In this document: one piece after another, positions 1 to 8,846 of the stretch
How the letters are laid out: the number at the start of each line of letters is the position of its first letter
Position numbering within the stretch: position 1 is the stretch's first letter
From: Oceaniferula flava
Lineage (GTDB): Bacteria; Verrucomicrobiota; Verrucomicrobiia; Verrucomicrobiales; Akkermansiaceae
Reading direction: 5' to 3'
DNA: 64,000 nt
Assembly: GCF_016811075.1 (NCBI RefSeq)
Contig: NZ_JAFBGL010000009.1
Coordinates: forward strand, 1-64,000
The notes under the pieces: model-generated
Databases searched by the model: none
What the model was told of the DNA's origin: nothing
What the model saw: the letters and a program-made list of their open reading frames with translations, nothing else
Program-made: the position numbers and the translations under genes

Positions 1-106
1 AGGGGGATTTGTTTGTTCCTCCGGAGCTTGCGCCCTCTAAAAAAAGTAACTGTTAGGCTATAGTGAAAATGAATTTTCAACTTTGCTTTTGACATGCCTT
101 CTCATG

Positions 107-124
107 GAAGGGTTTGCACCCTTC
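107..124. other. hairpin in the gap downstream of mqo
   Basis: A perfect 7-bp stem (GAAGGGT/ACCCTTC) with a 4-nt loop lies about 80 bases beyond the mqo stop. No U-run follows it on either strand, so it is at best a weak or factor-dependent end of the mqo transcript. The rest of bases 1-205 holds no convincing gene; the short open frame there has no family resemblance and no good start. Confidence 0.3.
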
Positions 125-205
125 GTTTGTTAGAGGTTTGGTCAGCCGTGAGCGCACGAGGGCTGCAAAGCCTTCGTTATGAAGATCCGCTATATGGGCA
201 GGGCA

Positions 206-1726
206 TTAGATGCCTAAGACGTCATTGGCCTGCTTGCGGATCTCGCGGTAGGCTTCGATGTCTTGTTTCATGTCCTTGCTGAAGCCGGGAACCATGGTGG
301 TGAGTTTGTCAGCCCATTGGTCGAGCTTGTCCGGGAAGCATTGTTTCAGGACGTCGAGCATGACGGCTACCGAACAGGAAGCTCCGGGGCTGGCTCCTAA
401 CAGGGCAGCGATCGAGCCGTCTTCTGCGGCCACGATTTCGGTGCCGAACTGCAGCACACCACCTTTTTTCTCGTCCTTCTTGATGATCTGGACCCGCTGA
501 CCGGCGGTCTCGAGGTGCCAGTGTTCGAGCTCGGCTTCGGGGAAGAACTCGCGCAGGGTATCGATCCGGTCCTCATCGGTGAGCATGCACTGCTCGATGA
601 GGTATTTGGTGAGGTCGAGGTTGTCTTTGCCGACAGCCAGCATCGGGATGAGGTTGGAAATTTTGACCGAGCTAGGCAGATCCAGCAGGGATCCGCTTTT
701 CAGGAACTTGGGTGAGAAACCGGCGAAGGGCCCAAACAGCAGAGTCTTCTTGCCATCGATAACGCGGGTATCGAGGTGGGGAACGGACATTGGCGGCGCG
801 CCGACCGCGGCTTTGCCGTAGACCTTGGCCTCATGTTTGGCGACGATTTCAGGGTTGTCGCAGACTAGGAACTGACCGCTGACCGGGAACCCGCCAAAGC
901 CTTTGCCCTCGGGGATGTCGGATTTCTGCAGCAGCGGAAGGCTCGCGCCGCCGGCGCCGACGAAGACGAAGGGCGCTTTGATCTTGCGATTGATGCCGCG
1001 CTCCATGTTGCGGACCTTGATCTGCCAGCCGCCGTCTTTGGTGCGCTTGAGGTCTTTGACGATGTGATTGGTGGCCAGCTTGATGCTGTCCTGCGCTTCC
1101 AGATAGCTCACCAGCTGCTCGGTCAGTGCGCCGAAGTTGATGTCGGTGCCGCTGTTCACGCGGGTGGCCGCGATCGCTTCATGGGCGGGGCGACCCTGGG
1201 TGAGGAGGGGAGTCCACTCGCTGACGGTCTCGGCATCATCGGTGAATTCCATGTCTTGGAAAAAGTGGTGCGCTTGCATCTTCTCGAAGCGCTTTCTCAG
1301 GTAGCCGACGTTTTTCTTGCCGCGGACAAAGCTCATGTGCGGCACGGCATTGATGAACTCCTTGGGATCGCCAAGGATGCCCTGCTCGGTGAGGTAGGCC
1401 CAGAATTGCTTGGACACTTGGAATGCCTCGTTGATCTCCAGCGCCTTGGTGATATCGACGTCACCGTTCTCGAGCTCCTTGGTGTAGTTCAGCTCACAGA
1501 GTGCGGCGTGGCCGGTGCCGGCGTTGTTCCATGGATTCGAGCTTTCGCGTGCGACGTCGGCCAGGGCTTCGACGATTTGGATGTTCAGGGTGGGGTCCAG
1601 CTGGTGCAGCAGCACACCCAAGGTGGCACTCATCACACCGCCGCCAATGAGAAGCACATCGGCCTCCTCCATGGTTTCCCGACGCGCATCAACATCATTA
1701 TTTTTCAAAGCCTGATCGTGAGACAT
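206..1726 (-). CDS. mqo: malate:quinone oxidoreductase
   Basis: Membrane-associated FAD enzyme that oxidises malate to oxaloacetate and passes electrons to the quinone pool, replacing or backing up soluble malate dehydrogenase in the TCA cycle. The N-terminus carries the FAD-binding fold (VLLIGGGVMSATLG), followed by the family stretch NPWNNAGTGHAALCELNYT; the C-terminus has the conserved GASPGASCSVAVMLDVL region. About 506 residues, the usual length for the family. The frame stays open to 1762, but the ATG at 1726 (MSHDQAL) gives a normal N-terminus; neither start has a clear Shine-Dalgarno sequence. It is the first of two genes read leftward. The family assignment is secure. Confidence 0.95.
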   Translation of the reverse strand: MSHDQALKNNDVDARRETMEEADVLLIGGGVMSATLGVLLHQLDPTLNIQIVEALADVARESSNPWNNAGTGHAALCELNYTKELENGDVDITKALEINEAFQVSKQFWAYLTEQGILGDPKEFINAVPHMSFVRGKKNVGYLRKRFEKMQAHHFFQDMEFTDDAETVSEWTPLLTQGRPAHEAIAATRVNSGTDINFGALTEQLVSYLEAQDSIKLATNHIVKDLKRTKDGGWQIKVRNMERGINRKIKAPFVFVGAGGASLPLLQKSDIPEGKGFGGFPVSGQFLVCDNPEIVAKHEAKVYGKAAVGAPPMSVPHLDTRVIDGKKTLLFGPFAGFSPKFLKSGSLLDLPSSVKISNLIPMLAVGKDNLDLTKYLIEQCMLTDEDRIDTLREFFPEAELEHWHLETAGQRVQIIKKDEKKGGVLQFGTEIVAAEDGSIAALLGASPGASCSVAVMLDVLKQCFPDKLDQWADKLTTMVPGFSKDMKQDIEAYREIRKQANDVLGI

Positions 1727-1800
1727 GGTCGTGCATTTGCCATCCACCTGACTCGCTGTCAAGACTATCGCCTTACGGAAATGGTCACTTTCAGCGGTGG

Positions 1801-2607
1801 CTACTCGCTTTTTGGCTCCTCAGTCGCCTTGGGCGCGGTGGCGGTGACGGGGAGGACCGGAAAGAGCGGGAATGCGGCGTCCAGCTTGATCTCGGCAGGA
1901 GGTACCAGATCGAAGGGGCCTTCATGTGGCGGGCGCAGCTTGGAGGCGAGGCTGACGGCGGTGACCACCACGATGGTGTCGTCGTCTTTTACCGCCACTT
2001 TTCCTAGGTGCAGCAGGGAGGCAAAATGCGGCGTGATGCCCAGCTCAATCATGTCGCCCTGATGAAACCCCTTGTAGGAATCGGCATAGGGAGTGGGAAA
2101 AATGATCTCGGCGACCACCGGGTAGGGGGAGAGCTGGGTGTATTCATCCGGCTGCATGTAGGCACGCAGTTGGACGGCAAAGCCCTCGCTGATGATGTCG
2201 TCCTTCGTCAGTTTGCGAGCCCCGATCACGCGGTAGTTGCCTTCCAGATAGGTGCAGAAGGTGTTCTCGCGGAAATTCGTCAGGTAGCTGTGCAACAGGC
2301 TGGTGTTCACCTTCTCGAGCTCGCCGTCGGAGAACTCGAGGTAGCTCTTGCGCAGCACCGGTGCCGATCCGGCAGGCAGGCCAGGGGCGGTCTGGGAGGT
2401 ATAGGCCTTGTGCTCTGGCAGTCGTCCCAGCTTACGCAGGATCTCGTAGTTGCGCGGCACCTCCGGATGGTTGAAAATGCTGAAGCAGAGTGACCAGGTG
2501 AGCACTGTGAAGCAGGAGGAAAGAATCAGGATAAGCATCCACCAAAACCACGGGGGACGGCTGTTCGCCATACGCTCCATAAATGTTGGTTGTGGGTCTC
2601 TCGGCAC
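1801..2607 (-). CDS. single-pass membrane protein of unknown function
   Basis: I do not recognise the family. The 268-residue product has one strongly hydrophobic segment at about residues 18-42 (rich in W, L, I and F), followed by a long soluble part, so it is probably anchored in the inner membrane with the C-terminal domain outside. The C-terminus is rich in Pro, Ala and Lys. The start shown is a GTG at 2607; an ATG nine codons on, at 2580 (MERMANS), is equally plausible. It lies 75 bases upstream of mqo on the same strand and may be co-transcribed with it, but nothing in the sequence links it to malate oxidation. Confidence 0.6.
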   Translation of the reverse strand: MPRDPQPTFMERMANSRPPWFWWMLILILSSCFTVLTWSLCFSIFNHPEVPRNYEILRKLGRLPEHKAYTSQTAPGLPAGSAPVLRKSYLEFSDGELEKVNTSLLHSYLTNFRENTFCTYLEGNYRVIGARKLTKDDIISEGFAVQLRAYMQPDEYTQLSPYPVVAEIIFPTPYADSYKGFHQGDMIELGITPHFASLLHLGKVAVKDDDTIVVVTAVSLASKLRPPHEGPFDLVPPAEIKLDAAFPLFPVLPVTATAPKATEEPKSE

Positions 2608-2765
2608 GGTGGGTTAATGGATAGTGGATAATGGGTAATGGACAATTAAAAAATCCGCGGATGGGAAAACTACTATTGGCTTCGAGGCGTCGCTACGCAT
2701 AGTCTGGGGCAGATGCCAGCCCGCTCTGGTGGCATCCTTTCCAATCTCAACTTTTCATTCGCCGC
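2608..2765. promoter_or_regulatory. divergent intergenic region before mutL, with A+T-rich short repeats
   Basis: These 158 bases separate a leftward gene from mutL and must hold promoters for both. Near 2615-2648 the sequence repeats short units resembling ATGGATA/AATGGGTAATGGA in tandem and is clearly richer in A+T than its surroundings. I cannot assign exact -35 and -10 boxes. Confidence 0.3.
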
Positions 2766-4604
2766 GTGCCCAAAATTCAAATTCTCGACGACACCCTAGC
2801 CAGCCAGGTCGCAGCCGGGGAGGTGGTGGAACGACCGTCCTCGGTGGTCAAGGAACTGGTGGAGAATAGCCTGGATGCGGGGGCGAAACACGTCACCGTG
2901 GAAATCCAGCGCGGCGGCACGGCGATGATCCGGGTGACCGATGACGCCTGCGGCATGAACCGCGAGGACGCACTGCTCTCGCTGGAACGCCACGCCACCA
3001 GCAAGCTGAAGAATAGCGAGCAGCTGGAATCGATCCTGACCCTCGGGTTTCGCGGCGAGGCGGTGCCGAGTATTGCCAGTGTGGCGCGGTTCAGGATGAC
3101 CACGCGGGAAAAAGGCAGCGTCGCAGGCACCGAAATTCAAGTCGACGGAGGCACGCTGCGCGACGTCCGCGATGCTGGGGTTCCGGAGGGCACGTCTATC
3201 GAGGTGAAACAAATTTTCTTCAACGTGCCGGCTCGGCGCAAGTTCCTGCGGGCGGAGAGCACCGAGTTCGCCCATGTCGAGCATCAGGTGCGCCTGCATG
3301 CCTTGGCAGCTCCAGAGGTGCGCTTCACCCTGATCAAAGATGGTCGACCCGTCTTCGATCTGCCGGCGGCCAGCGATTGGCGGGTGCGCATTTCGAGTCT
3401 GGCCGGGAGTGAGGCGGCGGGGAAATTGATCGAGGTGAAACGCAGTGCCGGCCCAGGCATGGTGCTGCGCGGATATCTGCTGCCTGCGGACTATGCGCGG
3501 AAGGGGAGACGACAGCAGTTTGTCTTCCTCAACGGACGCCCCATCGAGGACTCCGCGATCTCCCGAGCTCTACGCGATGGTTATAAAGGGGCGGTCAGCG
3601 ATGGCGTGCACCCGGCGGCTTGGCTGTGGATCGATATGGATCCCTCACTGGTGGATGTGAATGTGCACCCGGCCAAAAAAGAGGTGCGATTCCGCCGTCC
3701 CTTCGATGTGCGCAATTTGATTGCCGAAGCGGTGGAGCGATCGCTGGCTGGCGATCTCGAGGAGCCGCCACCAGCTACTGATTTCCCCGCGACACCAGAG
3801 CGTGCGGAGACCACCGAGCAGCCAGTGGGCTCGCCGGTGGCGCCGACAGGTAAGAAACCTTCTGTCTCCGCTGTGGGGGCATCCTCGCAGCGGGTGCCTG
3901 TTTCGCCCCCTGCAGCACCGTCGCAGCCCAGCTCGCCGAGTCGGGAAACCTCGACATCTCAGCCGGTTTTTCCCCATCAGGTGGAGCAGCAGGAAGAGTT
4001 GACTGCTCCCTCGGGGAAACCCGTGGTGGAGCAGCCGGACTTCCGACTGATCGGGCCGTTGCACGATCGTTATGTCGTGTTAGAAGGTGACGAGGGAGTG
4101 GTGCTGCTGGACCCGGTCGCCGCGCGCGAACGAATCGTCTACGAAGATTTGTTAGCGGCGGGCAGTGGCGCGGCGATCGAATCCCAAGGCTTGTTAGTGC
4201 CAGAGCTGTTGGAACTGGATGCCGTGGATTACGACATCGTGCTGCGCCACGCGGGCCACTTTGCCGAGGCGGGCATGCAGGTGGATTCCTTTGGTGGCAC
4301 CACGGTTCAGGTCAGCAGCATGCCGGCCTTCATCAAGGTGTCCGACGTCCGCGGCTTCTTGCTGGAGCTGGTGGACGAGCTGCACGAGACCGTGGGGTCG
4401 CGTCGTGGCAAAGCGATGGCGTTCGAGGCTTTTGCCACCGGTCTGGCCAAGCGGGTAGGGCGGCGGGAGCCATGCCGGATCGATCATGCGGAGTCCTTGC
4501 TGACCGCGATGTTTGCCTGTGACCTGCCCTATTGCACACCGGATGGTCGGCCCACCCTGATCCATATTTCCCTCAATGAACTCGACCGCAAGTTCGGTAA
4601 ATAA
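2766..4604 (+). CDS. mutL: DNA mismatch repair protein MutL
   Basis: MutL couples mismatch recognition by MutS to strand incision. The N-terminal GHKL ATPase is clear, with the motifs ENSLDAGA, DDACGM and GFRGEA within the first ~110 residues. A Pro/Ser/Gln-rich linker spans about residues 335-420 and the C-terminal dimerisation domain fills 425-612. Translation starts at GTG; the protein then reads PKIQILDDTLASQVAAGEVV, which is the normal family N-terminus. Notably, the C-terminal domain lacks the DQHA endonuclease signature: the equivalent stretch reads DPVAARERIVYE, and the usual CPHGRP is TPDGRP. The enzyme therefore looks nicking-deficient. The next gene begins 9 bases after the stop, suggesting co-transcription. 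Confidence 0.95.
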   Translation: MPKIQILDDTLASQVAAGEVVERPSSVVKELVENSLDAGAKHVTVEIQRGGTAMIRVTDDACGMNREDALLSLERHATSKLKNSEQLESILTLGFRGEAVPSIASVARFRMTTREKGSVAGTEIQVDGGTLRDVRDAGVPEGTSIEVKQIFFNVPARRKFLRAESTEFAHVEHQVRLHALAAPEVRFTLIKDGRPVFDLPAASDWRVRISSLAGSEAAGKLIEVKRSAGPGMVLRGYLLPADYARKGRRQQFVFLNGRPIEDSAISRALRDGYKGAVSDGVHPAAWLWIDMDPSLVDVNVHPAKKEVRFRRPFDVRNLIAEAVERSLAGDLEEPPPATDFPATPERAETTEQPVGSPVAPTGKKPSVSAVGASSQRVPVSPPAAPSQPSSPSRETSTSQPVFPHQVEQQEELTAPSGKPVVEQPDFRLIGPLHDRYVVLEGDEGVVLLDPVAARERIVYEDLLAAGSGAAIESQGLLVPELLELDAVDYDIVLRHAGHFAEAGMQVDSFGGTTVQVSSMPAFIKVSDVRGFLLELVDELHETVGSRRGKAMAFEAFATGLAKRVGRREPCRIDHAESLLTAMFACDLPYCTPDGRPTLIHISLNELDRKFGK

Positions 4605-4613
4605 GCTTCCGCC

Positions 4614-6470
4614 ATGCTCCTGATCATTCGCAAACATAACGAAGCCGCTGCGATGACTCGCTGGGGTGTGCGCATTGCCCGCGCCCTCGACAGTCCGCTC
4701 AATATTCTCTGGCTGGAACAAGGCGGTAGCGATCAATCGGCGACCGATCTCAGCTGGAAGCCATGGGGGGTGGATCTTTTGGACGAGGAGGCGCAGTGGA
4801 GCCATCTGGCCGATGCCCTCATCGACTGCGGCACCATGGAAATCAAGCTTTGCCGAGTGAATTGCTTGAGCCGACACGAAACCGCGCTTTCCGTGGAGCG
4901 ATCGCTCACCCCGGATCTGATCGTGGTGGGGCGGCATGATTCGGCGCGCGATGGATCGATGACAGGAAAGCTGGCGCGTGAAATCCTCGACGACGCGCAC
5001 TGCCCGGTGCTGGTTCTGCGGCTCGGCAGTTTCAATATCGAAGAAAACACCGCCCCCTCGATTCTCGTGCCTTGCGCCGGAGGAAGTCACTCGCGATTGG
5101 GGCTCAGGTTGGCGGCGAAGATGGCCGGCAGCGAGGCCACTGCATTTTACATTGAATCGGATACCGATGAGCTCTCTGCGGATGTGGGGCGCGAGCACCT
5201 GCGGCGTGCGGTGCAGCGAGCTGGCGTTTCCGAAGAGGAGATCAGCTCCAAGGTGGTGCTTTCCGATAGCATTTCCACAGCTCTCAAGGCAGAGGTGAAA
5301 AGTGGCCAGTATGGGCTGTTGCTGATTGGCGCTACAGGCGGTGGCACGCTGCGGCGGAAGCTCTTCGGCACGGTGCCGGAGCGGCTGATGAAAGGTGACG
5401 AGGGGATGAGCGTGGGCGTGATCCGCGCGGCCCGACCCATGGGGCATCGCTTGCGCGAGAAAATGGGGCAGCTGCTCAGTCTGAACGTGCCGCAGCTCGA
5501 GCGAGACGAGCGGATTCTTCTGTTCACCGAGATCGAGGGCAAGGCGCGCTGGAGCTTTGATTTTGCAGTGTTGATGATTTTGGCCACGGCCATTGCTGGT
5601 CTGGGGCTGTTAGCTGACAGCGCGGCGGTGGTGATCGGTGCGATGCTGGTCGCTCCGCTGATGACCCCTTTGTTAGGTGGTGGTCTGGCGGTGGTGCAGG
5701 GGAACTGGCCGCTGTGGAGGCAGTGTCAGAAGGCCGTCCTCTTGGGCTTTTTCTCGGCTTTACTGATCGGCATTGGCCTCGGCTTTGGTGCGCGTAGCAT
5801 CGGTATGGGGATCACCGGTGAACTTCTCGCGCGGGGCGAGCCGACCCTGCTGGATTTGGGTGTCGCGTTTATCTCGGGCATTGCGGCATCGTATTGCTTG
5901 GCCCGACCGAAACTCAGCAGCGCGCTTGCCGGTGTGGCGATTGCCGCCGCTCTGGTGCCACCGATCGCGACCACTGGCATCTGCCTCGCCTTGAACGAGC
6001 AGGACACAGCCAAGGGGGCGGGCCTGTTGTTTGGCACCAATGTGGTCGCCATCGTCCTGGGATCGGCGATGAACTTTCTCATTGCCGGAGTGCGTGGGAA
6101 AAAAGACGCCGCCCAGCTGTGGGCGCAACGTTTGGCGATTGTTCTGGCTCTCGTCTGTGCCGGCTTGACGGTTCCGCTGGCATCTGTGCTGGTCAGTAAG
6201 GCGGCGAAAACCAACCCCATCGAACGCAGCATCGCCGAGGTGCTCGTGGCGTCCGATCTTCCCGCAGCGCAGGATTACCGACTGCTGAGCACTCAATTTC
6301 ATCGCAAAAAGAACCAGTCGGGAGTCATGGAGATCCACCTGGAAGGTCCCGGATTTCCTCCCCCCGAGCTCGCACAGAGCATTCAGCGGGCTGTTGAAAA
6401 GAGTCGTGGAAAAGGAGTGAAAACACGCATTCGGATGTCCCTGATCCGCGATGTGTCGTCCATCAATTGA
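4614..6470 (+). CDS. tandem UspA domains fused to a DUF389 membrane domain
   Basis: A 618-residue fusion. Residues ~1-145 and ~150-275 form two universal-stress-protein domains; the second keeps the nucleotide-binding pattern GATGGGTLRRKLFGTVPERL. From about residue 300 follows a DUF389 membrane domain with several hydrophobic segments and the conserved runs ADSAAVVIGAMLVAPLMTP and ALAGVAIAAALVPPIA. DUF389 proteins are inner-membrane proteins of unsettled function. The Usp domains suggest that ATP or another nucleotide is sensed in the cytoplasm and controls the membrane part; that is inference. The ATG lies 9 bases after the mutL stop, so the two are probably one transcript although their functions seem unrelated. 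Confidence 0.85.
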   Translation: MLLIIRKHNEAAAMTRWGVRIARALDSPLNILWLEQGGSDQSATDLSWKPWGVDLLDEEAQWSHLADALIDCGTMEIKLCRVNCLSRHETALSVERSLTPDLIVVGRHDSARDGSMTGKLAREILDDAHCPVLVLRLGSFNIEENTAPSILVPCAGGSHSRLGLRLAAKMAGSEATAFYIESDTDELSADVGREHLRRAVQRAGVSEEEISSKVVLSDSISTALKAEVKSGQYGLLLIGATGGGTLRRKLFGTVPERLMKGDEGMSVGVIRAARPMGHRLREKMGQLLSLNVPQLERDERILLFTEIEGKARWSFDFAVLMILATAIAGLGLLADSAAVVIGAMLVAPLMTPLLGGGLAVVQGNWPLWRQCQKAVLLGFFSALLIGIGLGFGARSIGMGITGELLARGEPTLLDLGVAFISGIAASYCLARPKLSSALAGVAIAAALVPPIATTGICLALNEQDTAKGAGLLFGTNVVAIVLGSAMNFLIAGVRGKKDAAQLWAQRLAIVLALVCAGLTVPLASVLVSKAAKTNPIERSIAEVLVASDLPAAQDYRLLSTQFHRKKNQSGVMEIHLEGPGFPPPELAQSIQRAVEKSRGKGVKTRIRMSLIRDVSSIN

Positions 6471-6714
6471 GCGGGTTTTGCGTAACTTGCTGAAAAAGAT
6501 GTATTTATGGGTTTTTCGCGGGTGGCTGAAATCCATCTATTCTTCTTGCCAAACCGGTTGATTTTAGTAAGTTCCGCCCTCTGATTTTCTTTCGTCCTGC
6601 GGATTGGCGCCCCGTATCTGTAGGACATCATGGGGCAACGCTGCTGAGTAAGATCAGCGGTAAACGGAAAGAAATTAACCAAGGAACCTAACCTTAACCA
6701 CAAAACCAAAACTA
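6471..6714 (+). promoter_or_regulatory. promoter and leader region of rpsA
   Basis: A 244-base gap precedes rpsA. It becomes A+T-rich around 6480-6600, where a promoter is expected, and the last ~120 bases can fold: a CCCC/GGGG pairing near 6610-6635 is followed by CGCTG/CAGCG at 6639-6659. The run just before the start codon is pyrimidine-poor and unstructured, with no strong Shine-Dalgarno. Autoregulation of S1 through its leader is known in gammaproteobacteria; for this leader it is only a possibility. Confidence 0.35.
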
Positions 6715-8415
6715 ATGACTGCTACTGCAGAACTGGAATCTTTGATCGACTCAAAGTTCCGCTCATTCGAAGAAGGATCCGTTGTCAACGGAACCATCAT
6801 TGCCATCAAACCTCAAGTTGTCCTCGTGGACATCGGCTACAAATCCGAAGGCGCTATCCCAGCGGCTGAATTTGAAGACGAGGAAATCGAAGTAGGCGAT
6901 GAGTGCGAAGTCCTTCTGATGAAACTCGAAAACGATGAAGGCATGGTCGTGCTCTCCAAAGAGAAAGCCGCCCACCGCAAGAACTGGGAAAAAATCGTCG
7001 GTGTTTACCACGACGGTGGACTCGTCAAAGGCAAGATCAAGAGCGCCGTCAAAGGTGGTCTCATGGTCAACGTCGGTGTCGAAGCCTTCCTTCCCGGCTC
7101 ACAAGTCGACATCATCCCACCCAAAGACCTCAACGAATACGTTGGTAAGGTTTACGAATTTAAGATCGTCAAGGTCAACGACGAGCGCAAGAACATCGTT
7201 CTTTCCCGCCGCGAAGTGATCGAAAGCGAGCGCGCCGAGCAACGCCAGCAGTTCCTCCAGTCCGTCAAAGTTGGCGACAAGGTGGAAGGTCAGGTCAAGA
7301 ACATCACCGACTTCGGTGCATTCGTCGACCTGCAAGGCATGGACGGCCTGCTTCACGTCACCGACATGAGCTGGGGTCGTATTTCCCACCCATCCGCTCT
7401 GGTCCACATCGGCCAGACACTGGAAGTGCTCATTCTCGACGTCGATCGTGAAAAAGAGCGTGTTTCTCTGGGCCTCAAGCAAATGGAGGACAACCCATGG
7501 GAAGACATCGAAGCTCGTTACCCAATCGGCACCGAAGTTACCGGAAAAGTCACCAAGCTTCTTCCTTACGGTGCGTTCATCGAGATGGAGAGCGGCGTCG
7601 AAGGCCTCGTTCACGTTTCCGAACTCTCTTGGGTCAAGCGTATCAACCGTCCAAGCGATGTGCTTGAGATCGACCAGGAAATCAAAGCTGTCGTCCTCGG
7701 TATCAGCATCGAGGAGCAGAAGATCTCCCTCGGCGTCCGTCAGATGGAAGAAAACCCATGGGACATCCTTGAGACCAAGTACCCAATCGGCACCCAAGTC
7801 AAAGGCGAGGTGCGCAACCTCACTCCTTACGGTGCATTCCTCGGAATGGAGGAAGGTATCGACGGTATGATCCACGTGTCCGATCTCTCTTGGACTCGCA
7901 AGATCAACCACCCAAGCGAAGTCCTCAAGAAGGGCGACGAAGTGGAAGCCGTGGTGCTCAGCATCGACAAGGACAACCAGCGTGTTTCCCTTGGCGTCAA
8001 GCAGCTTGACGGTGATCCATGGGCCGAAATCGAAAACGACTTCAAGGTCGGTGACCTCGTTAAAGGTTCCGTTGCCAAGATCGCTAGCTTCGGCGCATTC
8101 GTTAACCTCGAGAATGACATCGATGGCCTCATCCACATCTCCCAGCTTGCTGAGGGACACGTCGAGAAGGTCAAGGACGTCATCAAAGTGGGCGACGAAA
8201 TCGAAGCCCGTGTCATCAAGGTGGACAAAGTGGAGCGCCGCATCGGTCTCTCCATCAAAGCCGTCAACTACGACCCAGAGCAACTCGAGAAAGAGTCCGC
8301 CAGCTTCGAGACCCTGCGTCCGTCTGGTGACCTCGTCGGCCTCGAGCAGGCATTCAACCTCGCTTCCTCCGGAAGTTCCGAGGAGTGGAGCCCAAGCTCT
8401 GACGACAAGGAGTAA
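6715..8415 (+). CDS. rpsA: 30S ribosomal protein S1
   Basis: S1 binds mRNA on the small ribosomal subunit and promotes translation initiation, especially on structured or weak-SD messages. The 566-residue product contains six S1 RNA-binding repeats, starting at about residues 20, 100, 187, 272, 359 and 446. Repeats 3-6 share the pattern G-x-V-x-G-x-V ... GAF(V/I/L) ... G(L/M)(L/V/I)H(V/I)S. The tail is acidic and Ser-rich (ends SSDDKE). Codon use is visibly biased toward C-ending codons, as expected for a highly expressed gene. A strong terminator follows. Several genes in this window lack recognisable Shine-Dalgarno sequences, which fits a significant role for S1. Confidence 0.97.
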   Translation: MTATAELESLIDSKFRSFEEGSVVNGTIIAIKPQVVLVDIGYKSEGAIPAAEFEDEEIEVGDECEVLLMKLENDEGMVVLSKEKAAHRKNWEKIVGVYHDGGLVKGKIKSAVKGGLMVNVGVEAFLPGSQVDIIPPKDLNEYVGKVYEFKIVKVNDERKNIVLSRREVIESERAEQRQQFLQSVKVGDKVEGQVKNITDFGAFVDLQGMDGLLHVTDMSWGRISHPSALVHIGQTLEVLILDVDREKERVSLGLKQMEDNPWEDIEARYPIGTEVTGKVTKLLPYGAFIEMESGVEGLVHVSELSWVKRINRPSDVLEIDQEIKAVVLGISIEEQKISLGVRQMEENPWDILETKYPIGTQVKGEVRNLTPYGAFLGMEEGIDGMIHVSDLSWTRKINHPSEVLKKGDEVEAVVLSIDKDNQRVSLGVKQLDGDPWAEIENDFKVGDLVKGSVAKIASFGAFVNLENDIDGLIHISQLAEGHVEKVKDVIKVGDEIEARVIKVDKVERRIGLSIKAVNYDPEQLEKESASFETLRPSGDLVGLEQAFNLASSGSSEEWSPSSDDKE

Positions 8416-8451
8416 TCTCCGAGTCGCTTAAACGACCCAACAACAATCATC

Positions 8452-8488
8452 ACGCCGCCGAGGGGAAACCTTCGGCGGCGTTTTTTTT
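8452..8488 (+). terminator. rho-independent terminator of rpsA
   Basis: A near-perfect G+C-rich stem (CGCCGCCGA paired with TCGGCGGCG) with a short loop is followed at once by eight T residues. It stands 36 bases after the rpsA stop. The T-run ends exactly where the left end of the RAYT-associated repeat begins. Confidence 0.93.
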
Positions 8489-8800
8489 GAGTGTGGTAGC
8501 TCGACACCGCTTTGTATTCTATGAATTTGGACAGCATTCATGTTGGAACCCTCGCCGAGAGCCTCCAATGCACCACTTTGGGGCAGGGTTGCCTGGAGGG
8601 GACATGGGGGCAAATCGCAAGAGTCAACCGCACCCTCCACTCACCACTTTGGGCGCAATGACGCCAGCAAGCTCGAATGGTGCGGCCCTTGCCTCCGAAG
8701 TGGCTTTCGAAGGAGATGGTATGGAGATTTTTGGCGAGGGCTCGGAGCTGAGTGACGCTCCACCCGTGAGATCGCAAAGCGGTGTCGAGCCACCGCACTC
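8489..8800. repeat. RAYT-associated repeat, copy 1, with inverted terminal repeats
   Basis: A 312-base unit whose ends are inverted repeats: the left end, 8489-8514, pairs with the right end, 8775-8800, with two mismatches over 26 bases. A second copy of the same unit lies at 9394-9673 in the same orientation, on the other side of the transposase gene. Compared with that copy, this one carries about 30 extra bases near 8718-8750. Open frames inside it have no resemblance to proteins. It sits directly after the rpsA terminator, a typical harmless landing place for REP-type elements. Confidence 0.85.
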
Positions 8801-8846
8801 AAGATTACTCTCGCTTCGATCCATCGATTCAAGTTAGGTTCGACCA

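Noticed and set aside
1064-2062. A 332-codon plus-strand open frame across mqo and the next gene
   Set aside because: Antisense to mqo, whose family motifs are clear; the composition is typical of a shadow frame.
4194-5447. A 417-codon minus-strand open frame across the end of mutL and the Usp domains
   Set aside because: Antisense to two well-supported genes, with low-complexity composition and no recognisable domain.
7099-8283. A 394-codon minus-strand open frame opposite rpsA
   Set aside because: It mirrors the S1 repeats, which explains its periodic look; no start signal or family match.
8487-8837. Short open frames inside the RAYT-associated repeat
   Set aside because: They occur in several frames and in both copies but are broken by indels; the unit looks non-coding.
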